This document shows positions 1-8,282 of a stretch of 64,000 nt of DNA, piece after piece. Both the position numbers and the translations under genes were made by a program. Origin of the DNA: Pseudomonas fluorescens (GTDB taxonomy: Bacteria; Pseudomonadota; Gammaproteobacteria; Pseudomonadales; Pseudomonadaceae); the NCBI RefSeq assembly GCF_902498065.1, contig NZ_CABVIR010000001.1:1116001-1180000 (forward strand). The letters run 5' to 3'. Within the stretch, counting starts at the first letter, position 1. Each line of letters starts with the position of its first letter. Below the pieces are notes generated by a model that was given only the letters and a program-made list of their open reading frames with translations, did no database searches and was not told the origin of the DNA.

Positions 1-1008
1 GTCGATCAGCAATGCGCGCACACCTTCGATCAGGTCGCCGCGCTCGAACCACTGACGGTCCAGATGCAGTTCCAGGGCAAAGCAGTCTTCCAGACTCAGA
101 TGCCGACCGCGCCGCAGCATTTCCAGAGTCACACCCATGGCCAGCGGTGAACGGCTTTGCAGCAGGTCGGCGGTGGTCGTCGCCCATTCATGACTGTCGG
201 CAACCGTGACTTCGCGCAGTTGCTCAACAATACTCGGCACGTCAGGCAGGGCGAAGAAGTGATCGATGGCCGGGCGTAGCGCTTCCAATGGCGCATCGGG
301 CAGTTGCTGCACGGCGAGTTGGGCCAGCAAGCCTTGCAGGTCCTTGAGTGGTGTGTCGTGCCATTCGAGCTGATCGAGTTGTTCGTCCAGTACGCTGAGC
401 TTGTCACTGTCCAGATACCAATCGGCCAGGCCGCAATAGAGCGCATCTGCCGCACGGATCTGCACGCCGCTGACGCCCAGATAGATCCCCAGTTCACCGG
501 GGATGCGCGGCAGGAAGTGACTGCCGCCCACATCCGGGAAGTAACCGATCGCCACTTCCGGCATTGCCAGACGACTTTTCTCGGTGACCACCCGCAAGTC
601 GGCGCCTTGCACCAGGCCCATGCCGCCGCCCAGGACGAAACCGTCCATCAAGGCCAGTACGGGTTTGCGGTAATGATGGATAGCGAGGTCGAGGGCGTAT
701 TCCTCGACGAAGAAATCTTCGTGCAGCGAGCCACCGCTTTTGAAACTGTTGTAGAGCGAACGGATGTCGCCACCGGCGCAGAAGGCTTTTTCGCCAGCAC
801 CGCGCAGCACCACGGCATGCACCTGAGGATCCTGTGCCCAAACGTCGAGTTGGTGCTGCAGTTGACGGACCATGTCCAGGGTGATCGCGTTGAGACCGGC
901 GGGGCGGTTGAGGGTCAGGTGACCGATGTGGTTGCGGACCTCGGCCAGCACCTCGATTTGCGTGGCATCCATGGACGAAGCGTCCTTCGATGAAACCTGA
1001 GCAGTCAT
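1..1008 (-). CDS. Enoyl-CoA hydratase/3-hydroxyisobutyryl-CoA hydrolase family protein (3' end outside window)
   Basis: The first 336 codons are visible and the gene runs off the left edge, so its C-terminus is missing. The product has the crotonase fold: LTLNRPAGLNAI near residue 35, the oxyanion-hole segment FCAGGDIRSLY near 80, and GFVLGGGMGL with MPEVAIGYFPDVGGSHFLPR around 125-165. The last block is typical of 3-hydroxyisobutyryl-CoA hydrolases of valine catabolism, which release 3-hydroxyisobutyrate from its CoA ester. A plain enoyl-CoA hydratase is the alternative. The ATG at 1008 follows an AGGGAG ribosome binding site; an in-frame ATG at 972 is also possible. Family call is firm, substrate is inferred. 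Confidence 0.85.
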   Translation of the reverse strand, partial: MTAQVSSKDASSMDATQIEVLAEVRNHIGHLTLNRPAGLNAITLDMVRQLQHQLDVWAQDPQVHAVVLRGAGEKAFCAGGDIRSLYNSFKSGGSLHEDFFVEEYALDLAIHHYRKPVLALMDGFVLGGGMGLVQGADLRVVTEKSRLAMPEVAIGYFPDVGGSHFLPRIPGELGIYLGVSGVQIRAADALYCGLADWYLDSDKLSVLDEQLDQLEWHDTPLKDLQGLLAQLAVQQLPDAPLEALRPAIDHFFALPDVPSIVEQLREVTVADSHEWATTTADLLQSRSPLAMGVTLEMLRRGRHLSLEDCFALELHLDRQWFERGDLIEGVRALLID

Positions 1009-1157
1009 CACTAACTCCCTGCTTTTATTGTTCTTTATAGAGAAGCTCGCGCGCGAGCGATGCAGGATCGTAACAGTGCAAATTTGTGATGTACAACCGG
1101 GATAAATGCAGGTGCTGTCTGCATTTTTGCAGTGCCTCTGCAAGCATTTGTGTGATG

Positions 1158-1865
1158 TCAGGTTCTACGGCTCAGGACTTCACCAATACTGCGGCGCTTG
1201 GCATGCAGCTCACTGGCCTGAATCAACTGCTCAAGGTCTTCAGGCGTGACGTCAAAGAAAGCCTCCATATCCGCCAGCGCGTGTTTCAGGTCCTGGGCAG
1301 TAATCGCCTGGCTGTCGATTGGCGGATGATCGGCCGGCACGACCGCTACCGGCTCACTGGCACGTCTGGGGTAGCGAATGCGCGTCAGGTTGTTGTACAC
1401 GAGGGCGCTGAGCAGCATGGTCGCGGCACCGAGCATCACCGGGCCGAGGGCTTTCCAGTCCAGCGCGATGGTCGCGGGGTCGGCCAGTACCAATAACAAT
1501 GCCAATGCGCCGGCCGGCGGGTGCAGGCAACGCAGCCAGCACATCAGCATCAGCGCCATGCCTGCGGCGAGGCAAGCGCTGCCAAGGGTTCGCCCGAGCA
1601 CGTGAGCGACGAGCAATGCGATCACCCCCGCACTCAGGTAGCCGCCGAGAATCGACCAGGGTTGCGCCAGCGCCCCGGAGGACACCGCAAACAAAAGCAC
1701 CGCCGAGGCGCCCAGCGGACCGATCAGGTGCTGCGCCACTTCGATGCCGAAAACCTCGGAGCAGAGCCAGACGCTGAACAGCGTACCGAGGGCCATGCCG
1801 ATGGCGGCGCGGCTCCATTCAGACGGTCGAGTGTTGATGGCAGAAGGTAACCAGCGAGCGAACAT
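1158..1865 (-). CDS. HPP family membrane protein, short form without CBS domains
   Basis: This 235-residue protein has the HPP transmembrane region: several hydrophobic helices over residues 15-160 and a CLHPPAGALALLL block near residue 115 that contains the family's HPP motif. HPP proteins are inner-membrane proteins, some linked to nitrite transport. Many pseudomonad members continue into a pair of CBS domains for a total near 380 residues. Here the protein stops soon after residues DLEQLIQASELHAKRRSIGEVL, about where the first CBS domain would begin, and the DNA beyond the stop does not read as CBS in the same frame. It therefore looks C-terminally truncated. An attenuator-like hairpin lies 32 bases upstream of the start. 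Confidence 0.75.
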   Translation of the reverse strand: MFARWLPSAINTRPSEWSRAAIGMALGTLFSVWLCSEVFGIEVAQHLIGPLGASAVLLFAVSSGALAQPWSILGGYLSAGVIALLVAHVLGRTLGSACLAAGMALMLMCWLRCLHPPAGALALLLVLADPATIALDWKALGPVMLGAATMLLSALVYNNLTRIRYPRRASEPVAVVPADHPPIDSQAITAQDLKHALADMEAFFDVTPEDLEQLIQASELHAKRRSIGEVLSRRT

Positions 1866-1896
1866 GAGTTAGACAGTCCGGTGTAAAAATCGAGGC

Positions 1897-1930
1897 AAAA
1901 AAAAGGCTTAGCTGGGATACCCAGAAAGCC
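1897..1930 (-). terminator. Rho-independent terminator or attenuator between the MFS and HPP genes
   Basis: On the minus strand a GC-rich hairpin (1930-1905; stem halves GGCTT/AAGCC and CTGGG/CCCAG around a 3-base loop) is followed directly by eight T residues (1904-1897). It would end transcription coming from the MFS gene, which stops at 2025. Because the HPP start codon is only 32 bases further on, the hairpin may also act as an attenuator in the HPP leader. Confidence 0.8.
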
Positions 1931-2004
1931 CTTGAAGTTGTTCCAACTATTGGGGGAGGAACGAGGCACAGTGTGCCGCTCATTCCAGACAGAGACAAAT
2001 TCAT

Positions 2005-2029
2005 ATTAATGCAGCTTCAGTGCATTAAT
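2005..2029. promoter_or_regulatory. Perfect 9-bp inverted repeat overlapping the MFS stop codon; possible operator
   Basis: The arms ATTAATGCA (2005-2013) and TGCATTAAT (2021-2029) are perfect inverted copies separated by 7 bases. The repeat covers the MFS stop codon, and an AT-rich TAATAT stretch adjoins it on the minus strand in the direction of the HPP gene. It could be a regulator site for a promoter driving HPP. It is AT-rich, without a T tract, so it is unlikely to be a terminator. No regulator is identified. Confidence 0.4.
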
Positions 2030-3203
2030 TTTGATGTAAAGCCACCCGGCGGCCGCTCATGAAACACAGGAAACCGCCCATGGCGGTCAGCGCGCTGAGG
2101 GCGTAAAACATCGTCGGCGCCGGGGTGTGCATCAGCAGGAAACCGCAAATCACCGGGCTCAGGGCACCGCCGAGGGCCGCCAGATTTTGTGCGCCGTAGT
2201 AACTGCCGCGCAATTCTTCCGGGGCCAGGGTGTCGACGAACAAGAATTCGGCGGGGTAAATGATCATTTCGCCGAGGGTGAAGATGAACATGGCGATGCA
2301 CCACGACACCAGGCTATCCGCCAGGCTGAAGCCGATCAGGCCGACGATGAACAGGCTGGTGCCACCGGCGATCCAGTAGCGCAGTTGTTCACGCTTGAGG
2401 AAACGACCGATCTGGTACTGCAGCAGGATCACGCTGATGGCGTTGCAGGCAAGCAGGGTGGCCATGGTTTCCAGAGCGCGTTTGGAATCGTGGGTTACCA
2501 GCAGGTATTGCGACAGGTACAAGGTGAAACGGCCATGGACCACGGTGCTGAGCAGACAGCCGCAGGTAAACATGATCAGCGTGCGGTCGTTTTTCAGCGT
2601 GATCAGGGTTTTCAGAAAGCTTTGCGGCTGGCCAATCGCCGGTGTCTGACTCGAATCTTTCGGGATCCCGCTCATCAGGAAGATGCTGAAAAATGCAATG
2701 CCACCGGCAATCAGGAACGGTGCAATCGGATAGACACCCGCGATCACCACGCCGAGCATCGGCCCCGTGGCGTAACCGATGTTGGTCAGGGTGTAGCGCA
2801 GGGAAAAGGCCTTGGCGCGCTGGCCCACGGGCAGGTTTTCGCTGAGGATCGCCTTCGAGCCGATCAGGAACAGCGCTGAAGCGGTTTCGGTGATCACCAG
2901 GGTCAGGGTGGTCAGGTAGAGGTTTTCGGCGAAGGTCAGCAGCACGAAGCCGATAGCGCTGGAGAGCATGGCGAGGATCAGCAGCCGGCGCTTTTCGAGG
3001 CGGTCGATGATGTAGCCGCCGTAGAGCGCCAGCAAGGTGGCGATGAACACCGCGATGCCCAGCAGCAAGCCAACGTCCTGTTGGTTGAGGCCCAGTTTGT
3101 TGCTCAGGAACAATGTGAGCAACGGGCTGGTGATGGCGCGGCTGACGACGATGGTCAGCGAAACGATCATCAACCGGCGGATAACAAGCGAGTAAGTGGC
3201 CAC
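2025..3203 (-). CDS. MFS transporter
   Basis: This 392-residue protein has about twelve hydrophobic segments and the MFS loop 2-3 region GGYIIDRLEKRRLL near residue 62, so it is a major facilitator superfamily transporter of the inner membrane, in the size class of drug/H+ antiporters such as MdtH. The substrate cannot be read from sequence. Translation appears to start at a GTG (3203) with AGGA about 13 bases upstream; the ribosome binding site is not ideal and a start a few codons downstream is possible. It follows the MmgE/PrpD gene on the same strand with a REPIN between them, so it may or may not belong to that catabolic operon. A strong terminator lies downstream. Confidence 0.8.
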   Translation of the reverse strand: MATYSLVIRRLMIVSLTIVVSRAITSPLLTLFLSNKLGLNQQDVGLLLGIAVFIATLLALYGGYIIDRLEKRRLLILAMLSSAIGFVLLTFAENLYLTTLTLVITETASALFLIGSKAILSENLPVGQRAKAFSLRYTLTNIGYATGPMLGVVIAGVYPIAPFLIAGGIAFFSIFLMSGIPKDSSQTPAIGQPQSFLKTLITLKNDRTLIMFTCGCLLSTVVHGRFTLYLSQYLLVTHDSKRALETMATLLACNAISVILLQYQIGRFLKREQLRYWIAGGTSLFIVGLIGFSLADSLVSWCIAMFIFTLGEMIIYPAEFLFVDTLAPEELRGSYYGAQNLAALGGALSPVICGFLLMHTPAPTMFYALSALTAMGGFLCFMSGRRVALHQN

Positions 3204-3257
3204 GGTGGGGCAAATGTCCTTATTCAGATTTCATGGTGTTCGTCGATGTACCGTGTC

Positions 3258-3337
3258 GCGGCTATCGCCGGCAAGCCGGTCTCGCTCCAACATTTGAAAT
3301 GCGTTCCCCTGTGGGAGCGAGCCTGCTCGCGATGAGG
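3258..3337. repeat. REPIN (pair of inverted REP palindromes)
   Basis: The right arm carries GTGGGAGCGAGCCTGCTCGC and the left arm is an inverted variant (GCCGGCAAGCCGG core). Two such REP units in opposite orientation form the usual pseudomonad REPIN. It lies in the gap between the MmgE/PrpD and MFS genes. Confidence 0.75.
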
Positions 3338-3358
3338 CCGGATCAGGCAACACAAAGC

Positions 3359-4708
3359 TCAAGTCAGCCACCGATCCAGCGACCGAGTCGATTCCAGTGC
3401 TTCCAGCTGCCACAACTGCCCGATCAATTCCTCAGCCTGCGACCTCGGCATCACTCGCCCGGCCAGACTGAAAAACTTATCCTCCAGCGCCTTGTCACTC
3501 AACGGATTACCCGGTGCCCCCAATGGCGGGTCGACACACAGACTCGCCCGCCGACCGTCCACGGTCAGCACGCTGACAACAGGCTCGCCATCCTCTGACA
3601 GTTGCGGGTCCACTTCAAGGCGAATGCGCGACATCCACTGAGCTATCCGTGGATCGCACCGCTGTTCATCGTCATAGGCTTCCAGTCGGCAGTGACCCTG
3701 CACCAACCGGGCGGCAAGGGCGTACGGCAGGCTCATCTGCGCCGCCGCCAGCGTGCTCACCTCCTGCCCCCCGCACATGTCCTGCAGGAAACCGCACAGC
3801 GACACCTGAATGTCCTCGACCTGATCGATGTTGACCTGCAGCTGTTCCAGCAACAGCCCCAACGCGTCGATGGCCGAATGCGTTCCTCGGCATGAGGCGT
3901 ACGGCTTGATCGAACAGCGGGCGAGTTTCCACACGACACCCAGATCGGCATCCAGCGCCTCAGGTTGTGCCGTTTCGCCGGCCAGGGTTGGCAGAAAACC
4001 GCCCCAGACGTCATCGAACAACTTCGCGGGTCCGCTGATGCCTTGCTGGGCAAACCGCGCCGCGAGCAGTCCACCCTCGGCCGCACGACCGCTGTGCAGT
4101 TTTTTGCTTTGCGAGCCGTCGTGGATGAAGGCCCACAAGCCGCCGCTGAAACTGCCGGCGATGCCGAGTGCCGACACCATTTGTTCGGCGTTCAACCCCA
4201 GAATGAGCCCACTCGCGGCCGCCGCGCCGAATATCCCGCAGGTCGCCGTGGAGTGCCAGCCGGCGCCGTTGTGTGCCGAATAACCACCACAGGCTTCGAG
4301 CACGCGGCGGCCTACGTCGTAGCCGATGACCACGGCGGTGATCAACTCGCGACCGCTGACAGGCCTTGTGCACATCGACACCGCAGCCATCACCGCCGGC
4401 AGCACCACCGCGCCGGAATGATCGCAGCCACCGGTGTCGTCCAATTCCAGCGCATGGGCGGCGACGCCGTTGAGCATGGCGGCCTGAGCGGCGCCGACCC
4501 GCACCTCCGTGCCCCAGACCAGCGTGGTTCCGCCTTCACCCTCGAACACCTGACGCGCCTGCTTTGCCACGTCGCTGCCAGCCCCGGCCAGCGACGCGCC
4601 AAAGGTGTCGAGGATGTGCCGCGTGGCTTGCGCCACCAGTGCCGGGGGCAAGTCTTCAAATCGTGTGTCGACGCAAAACTGCGTCAGCCGTTGCAAGCGT
4701 TCGGTCAT
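3359..4708 (-). CDS. MmgE/PrpD family protein (possible epimerase or dehydratase)
   Basis: The product is 449 residues, the usual length of the MmgE/PrpD family, which includes 2-methylcitrate dehydratase, cis-aconitate decarboxylase and iminodisuccinate epimerase. Typical blocks are ILDTFGASLAG near residue 30, GVAAHALELDDT near 80, HNGAGWHSTATCGIFGAAAA near 150, and SKKLHSGRAAEGGLLAARFAQQG near 200. The start is the ATG at 4708, which overlaps the previous stop as ATGA; an open frame extends upstream to 5122 but lies entirely inside the deacetylase gene and is not used. There is no methylcitrate-cycle neighbour. The nearby argininosuccinate-lyase-like gene and amino acid transporter make an iminodisuccinate-epimerase-like role attractive, but this is inference. 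Confidence 0.85.
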   Translation of the reverse strand: MTERLQRLTQFCVDTRFEDLPPALVAQATRHILDTFGASLAGAGSDVAKQARQVFEGEGGTTLVWGTEVRVGAAQAAMLNGVAAHALELDDTGGCDHSGAVVLPAVMAAVSMCTRPVSGRELITAVVIGYDVGRRVLEACGGYSAHNGAGWHSTATCGIFGAAAASGLILGLNAEQMVSALGIAGSFSGGLWAFIHDGSQSKKLHSGRAAEGGLLAARFAQQGISGPAKLFDDVWGGFLPTLAGETAQPEALDADLGVVWKLARCSIKPYASCRGTHSAIDALGLLLEQLQVNIDQVEDIQVSLCGFLQDMCGGQEVSTLAAAQMSLPYALAARLVQGHCRLEAYDDEQRCDPRIAQWMSRIRLEVDPQLSEDGEPVVSVLTVDGRRASLCVDPPLGAPGNPLSDKALEDKFFSLAGRVMPRSQAEELIGQLWQLEALESTRSLDRWLT

Positions 4709-5592
4709 AGGAGGTAGTCCCGATAATGCCGCTCGTACACCGACGCCGGGTGATCCTCGGTCACAGGCTGCGCAGTATCGGCCCACCATTGAGCGACTTC
4801 GGCTCCGGTGGCGATCCACACGTCGTTGTGTTGCTGGATGCCCTGGAGCAATTCGCGCAACACGCCAATCCGTCCCGGTGTGGCAATGATTTCCGGGTGC
4901 AAACGCAGCACGTAACACAGCCCGAAGCGGTGAAACCCGGCGAAGTCCATTTGCAGGTTGCCCAGCGTGTGGCTGTAAGAGGCGATCCGCGATTGCGCCG
5001 GCGGCACCGCCGGGCTCAGGTTGAAGGCGAAGTAGGGTTCGTCTTCCAGTTCGTAATGCAATGGTAGCTCGATCACGCCGGGCGCCGTGGGGTGAGCGAA
5101 CGGCAAATCGTCGCCACGCCACGAGGAAGACCAGCGAATGCCTTGATCCCGTAATGCCTCGATGAAACCCGGCGCACCGTTGCCGGCGGGAATGCGAAAC
5201 CCGGTAGGGCGTTGACCTGTCAGCGCTTCCAGCGCTTTGCAGCCACGGTCGATCTCGGCGTTTTGCTGCTGCAGATCGAGGGTGTCGTAGTTCTGGTGGC
5301 GATACCCGGCGCAGGCAATCTCATGCCCGCCCGCCTGAATCGCCCGGATGTGTTCCGGGTTTTCCTCGGCAACGATGCCGGGGACAAACCAACTGCTGCG
5401 TACACCCAGTTCTTCGAACAGACCCAGCAAGCGGTCGACACCCCGTTGTGTGCCGTAACGCCAGACTGACAGCGTCTTGTCGCGCCCGGCGACTTCCGGC
5501 GCCTGGGTGAGAATCCCGTGAATGTCGTTGTAATCGACGGTCAACACCACCGCGCAGCGATAGCCGTCAGGCCAGACGTTGGAATCAGCCAT
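4705..5592 (-). CDS. Polysaccharide deacetylase (NodB fold) family protein, metal site altered
   Basis: This 295-residue NodB-homology protein resembles the PuuE/HpPgdA branch of cytoplasmic C-N hydrolases and lacks a signal peptide. An Asp-containing motif 1 (VLTVDYND, residues 16-23), the RIPAGNG block near 140 and the late LHPEIIATPGR block are present. Motif 2 reads GHEIACAGYRH, with Ala95 where the family usually has the first metal-binding His of HGxxH; His99 is kept. It may be inactive, bind metal differently, or work with the neighbouring paralog, whose motif is intact. It overlaps the downstream MmgE/PrpD gene by 4 bases and the upstream deacetylase gene by 8. GGAGCATCACC precedes the ATG at 5592. 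Confidence 0.85.
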   Translation of the reverse strand: MADSNVWPDGYRCAVVLTVDYNDIHGILTQAPEVAGRDKTLSVWRYGTQRGVDRLLGLFEELGVRSSWFVPGIVAEENPEHIRAIQAGGHEIACAGYRHQNYDTLDLQQQNAEIDRGCKALEALTGQRPTGFRIPAGNGAPGFIEALRDQGIRWSSSWRGDDLPFAHPTAPGVIELPLHYELEDEPYFAFNLSPAVPPAQSRIASYSHTLGNLQMDFAGFHRFGLCYVLRLHPEIIATPGRIGVLRELLQGIQQHNDVWIATGAEVAQWWADTAQPVTEDHPASVYERHYRDYLL

Positions 5593-6433
5593 GGTGATGC
5601 TCCTTCAGCCACCACTGGGCGACGTCGCGGCAAGTGGCGAACCACACGTCGTCGCGCTGACGCATGTGTTCGAAGAGTTTTTCCAGCAACAGGATGCGCC
5701 CCGGTTTGCCGGTGATCTTGGGGTGAAACAGGGTGGTCAGGCACAACCCTTCATTCATGGCGCCGTCGTACTCGCGGCACCAGTTGTCCAGGGTCAGCTC
5801 GTAGCTGGCGGTGCGGTCCAGCCCCGAAGGAAAGTCGGGTGCACGGGTGTAGGCGAGGGAGGCGTAGTCATCCATTTCCCAGCGACCGGGGATTTCCACC
5901 AGTGGCGTTTCGAAGCCTGGGACGTTGACCAGATAGGGCCGGTCGTCGCCGCGCATGCTGCTGGAATAGGTCACGCCGGCTTCCACCAGCATCGCCGGCG
6001 TCTCGGCGCGCCAGTCGCCGGACGGCGTGCGGAAACCTTCGGCGCGGATGTTCAGGTGTTTCCAGAACACCTCGCGGGATTTCTTTATCACGTCCTTTTG
6101 CTGTTCCAGCGTCAGGGCGTAAAAGGATTCGTGTTTGTAGCCGTGATACGCCACCTCATGCCCGCGCTCGACGATCGCCTGGCACTGTTTCGGCCAGTTC
6201 TCCACGACCCAGGCCGGGACGAAGAAGGTGGTCGGTATCCGGAATTCATCGAGCAGATCGAGAATCCGCGGCAGTGCCCGGTAAGGGCCGTAACCACCGA
6301 AGCCGAAGTACTCGGGCTTGTGCCAGATCGAGCCGTTGAGCATCGCATCGCCGGTGGGGCCGTCGAGGTCGAAGGCCAGGGCGAGGCAGGCCTTGTGCTG
6401 GTCGGGCCAGGTGGGTTGGGGTGAGGAGGACAT
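5585..6433 (-). CDS. Polysaccharide deacetylase (NodB fold) family protein, intact metal motif
   Basis: The 282-residue protein is a paralog of the next gene in the operon. It keeps the expected residues: FDLDG (Asp22 and Asp24), GHEVAYHGYKH (His97 and His101), RTPSGDW near residue 135 and FHPKITGKPGR near 240. It has no signal peptide, so it probably acts in the cytoplasm on a small N-acyl, amide or ureide substrate rather than on cell-wall polymer, as allantoinase PuuE does. That substrate class is inferred from the family branch and the neighbouring amino acid transporter. The ATG at 6433 follows GGAGCACCACG. Confidence 0.85.
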   Translation of the reverse strand: MSSSPQPTWPDQHKACLALAFDLDGPTGDAMLNGSIWHKPEYFGFGGYGPYRALPRILDLLDEFRIPTTFFVPAWVVENWPKQCQAIVERGHEVAYHGYKHESFYALTLEQQKDVIKKSREVFWKHLNIRAEGFRTPSGDWRAETPAMLVEAGVTYSSSMRGDDRPYLVNVPGFETPLVEIPGRWEMDDYASLAYTRAPDFPSGLDRTASYELTLDNWCREYDGAMNEGLCLTTLFHPKITGKPGRILLLEKLFEHMRQRDDVWFATCRDVAQWWLKEHHHG

Positions 6434-6471
6434 CGTGGTGCTCCAACTATTTATGCATCAGACACAAGACC

Positions 6472-6579
6472 CTGCGGGAGCGGGCTTGCCCGCGATAGCG
6501 GCATGGCAGGCGACATCCCTGTTGAATGTGCCGCCGTCATCGCGGGCAAGTCGAATCGTCGCACCGCTGCTCCCACAGG
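6472..6579. repeat. REPIN (pair of inverted REP palindromes)
   Basis: The left unit reads GCGGGAGCGGGCTTGCCCGC and the right unit is a partly decayed inverted copy containing ATCGCGGGCAAG and ending CTCCCACAG. It lies between the ABC binding-protein gene and the first deacetylase gene. Confidence 0.8.
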
Positions 6580-6644
6580 CTTATCGGTTGGCCAAATAAT
6601 CGTGATCGACCCAGACCCATAATGGATGCGGATCGTCTGCCTGA

Positions 6645-7469
6645 TTACTTGCCGGCGTTGATGGTCGCTGTCTTGATCGCGCCCAACTCCAGGTCCCATT
6701 TTTTCAGGATGGTCTGATAGGTGCCGTCATCGATCATGCTCTGCAACGCCACCTTCACCGCTTCGCTCAGCTCAGGCTTTTTCTTGCTCAGGCCCATGCC
6801 GGAGAACTGCACGGAAATCGGCTGGCCGACGGTTTTGTACATGTCCTTTTCCTGAGTCTTCAGGTACGACAACGTCTCGCTGCCTTGCATCGCCGCATCG
6901 ATACGGCTCTGACGCAGTTGCGCGCGGGCATCCGCCGAGCCTTCGGTGCCGATCACGACGATGGCCGGTTTGCCGGCGGCTTCACAGTGGGCCTTGCTGT
7001 ATTCAGCGATTTCCGCCGGGAACGTGGTGCGGCGGCTGGTGCCGACTTTCTTGCCGCACAGGTCGGTGATTTCGTTGAAGTCCTTGTTCTTCTGCAGGGT
7101 GTAGAACTGCGGACCGCTGGTGAAATAGTCGACGAAGGTCACGCTGGCCTGACGCTCTTTGGTGTCGGTCATGCCCGACAGCACCATGTCGACGCGGTCG
7201 GTGGTCAGGGCGTTGATCATTTGCTCGAAGCCGGTTTCCTGCCATTTGATCTTCACGCCCAGACGTTCGGCCAGGGCATTGCCCAGATCAACGTCCACAC
7301 CGGTGAGGGTATTGGTGGCCGGGTCCTTGAAATCCATCGGCGGGTAGTTCGGCATGATCGCGACGACGATCTCGCCTTTTTCCTTGATGCTGGCCGGCAA
7401 TTCGGCGGCGAAACTGACGCTGGAGGCGATCAGGCCTGCGAGTACTGCGGGGATAACGAAGTTCTTCAT
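6645..7469 (-). CDS. Amino acid ABC transporter, periplasmic substrate-binding protein
   Basis: The 274-residue product starts with a Sec signal peptide (MKNFVIPAVLAGL through SFA-AE, cleavage near residue 22). It then has family 3 solute-binding-protein features: PNYPPMDFKDPATNTLTGVD near residue 40, LTTDRVDMVLSGMTDTKERQ near 88 and a conserved C-terminal lobe. It would deliver an amino acid or amino-acid-like ligand to the permease and ATPase encoded just upstream. The ATG at 7469 follows AAGAGAACG. Its position between transporter and deacetylase genes ties the ligand to the catabolic enzymes. The exact ligand is unknown. Confidence 0.9.
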   Translation of the reverse strand: MKNFVIPAVLAGLIASSVSFAAELPASIKEKGEIVVAIMPNYPPMDFKDPATNTLTGVDVDLGNALAERLGVKIKWQETGFEQMINALTTDRVDMVLSGMTDTKERQASVTFVDYFTSGPQFYTLQKNKDFNEITDLCGKKVGTSRRTTFPAEIAEYSKAHCEAAGKPAIVVIGTEGSADARAQLRQSRIDAAMQGSETLSYLKTQEKDMYKTVGQPISVQFSGMGLSKKKPELSEAVKVALQSMIDDGTYQTILKKWDLELGAIKTATINAGK

Positions 7470-7507
7470 GGTCGTTCTCTTATGAGTGTTGTTACGCCAA
7501 CCGGCGC

Positions 7508-8272
7508 TTAGGTTCGAACGGCAGAAATGAAGCTTTGGGTGCGCGGGTTTTGCGGACTTATTAGTATTTCTTCGGGGCTTCCTGCCTCCACGATCTGCCC
7601 GCCGTCCATGAACACCATGCGGTTGGAAACCTCACGGGCGAAGCCCAGTTCATGGGTGACGACGATCATGGTCATGCCGGATTGCGCGAGGTCGCGCATC
7701 ACCGACAGCACCTCACCGACCAGTTCCGGGTCGAGTGCCGAAGTGGGTTCATCGAACAGCATCAACTTGGGGCGCATGGCCAATGCGCGTGCAATGGCGA
7801 CACGTTGCTGCTGACCACCCGAAAGCTCGATCGGGTAGCTGTTGCGCTTGTCGGCGAGGCCGACGCGGGCGAGCAGTTCCACGGCTTCTTCGTGCGCCTC
7901 TTTGGGCGAACGCTTGAGCACCTGGCACGGCCCTTCGATGATGTTTTGCAGCACAGTCATGTGCGGAAACAGGTTGAAACGCTGAAACACCATGCCGGTG
8001 GCCAGGCGTTGACGGGCGATCTGCGACTCGTTGAGTTCATGCAGTTTGTTGCCGACGATGCGATAGCCCACCAGCTCGCCATCGACCCACAGGCCGCCCT
8101 TGTCGATTTTTTCCAGTTGGTTGACGCAACGCAGCAAGGTACTTTTGCCGGAGCCGGACGGGCCGATGATGCACAGCACTTCGCCTTGCTCGACTTCGAT
8201 GTTGACGTCTTTGAGTGCGTGGAACTGGTCGTAGTACTTGTTCAGGCTCACGGCCTTGACGATGCTTCTCAT
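7508..8272 (-). CDS. Amino acid ABC transporter, ATP-binding protein
   Basis: This 254-residue ATPase of the polar amino acid (HisP/GlnQ) class has Walker [10 protein letters not shown] near residue 38, the signature [15 protein letters not shown] near 145, Walker B LMLFDEP and the switch His in [11 protein letters not shown]. The ATG at 8272 ([20 protein letters not shown]) is chosen over an upstream in-frame start because AGGAG lies 7 bases before it and the extension overlaps the permease gene. It energises uptake through the adjacent permease. Confidence 0.92.
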   Translation of the reverse strand: MRSIVKAVSLNKYYDQFHALKDVNIEVEQGEVLCIIGPSGSGKSTLLRCVNQLEKIDKGGLWVDGELVGYRIVGNKLHELNESQIARQRLATGMVFQRFNLFPHMTVLQNIIEGPCQVLKRSPKEAHEEAVELLARVGLADKRNSYPIELSGGQQQRVAIARALAMRPKLMLFDEPTSALDPELVGEVLSVMRDLAQSGMTMIVVTHELGFAREVSNRMVFMDGGQIVEAGSPEEILISPQNPRTQSFISAVRT

Positions 8273-8282
8273 GTGGGGCTCC

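Noticed and set aside
4709..5122. N-terminal extension of the MmgE/PrpD gene
   Set aside because: It lies wholly within the deacetylase gene, is Arg-rich and unlike the family. The ATGA overlap at 4708 gives a proper start.
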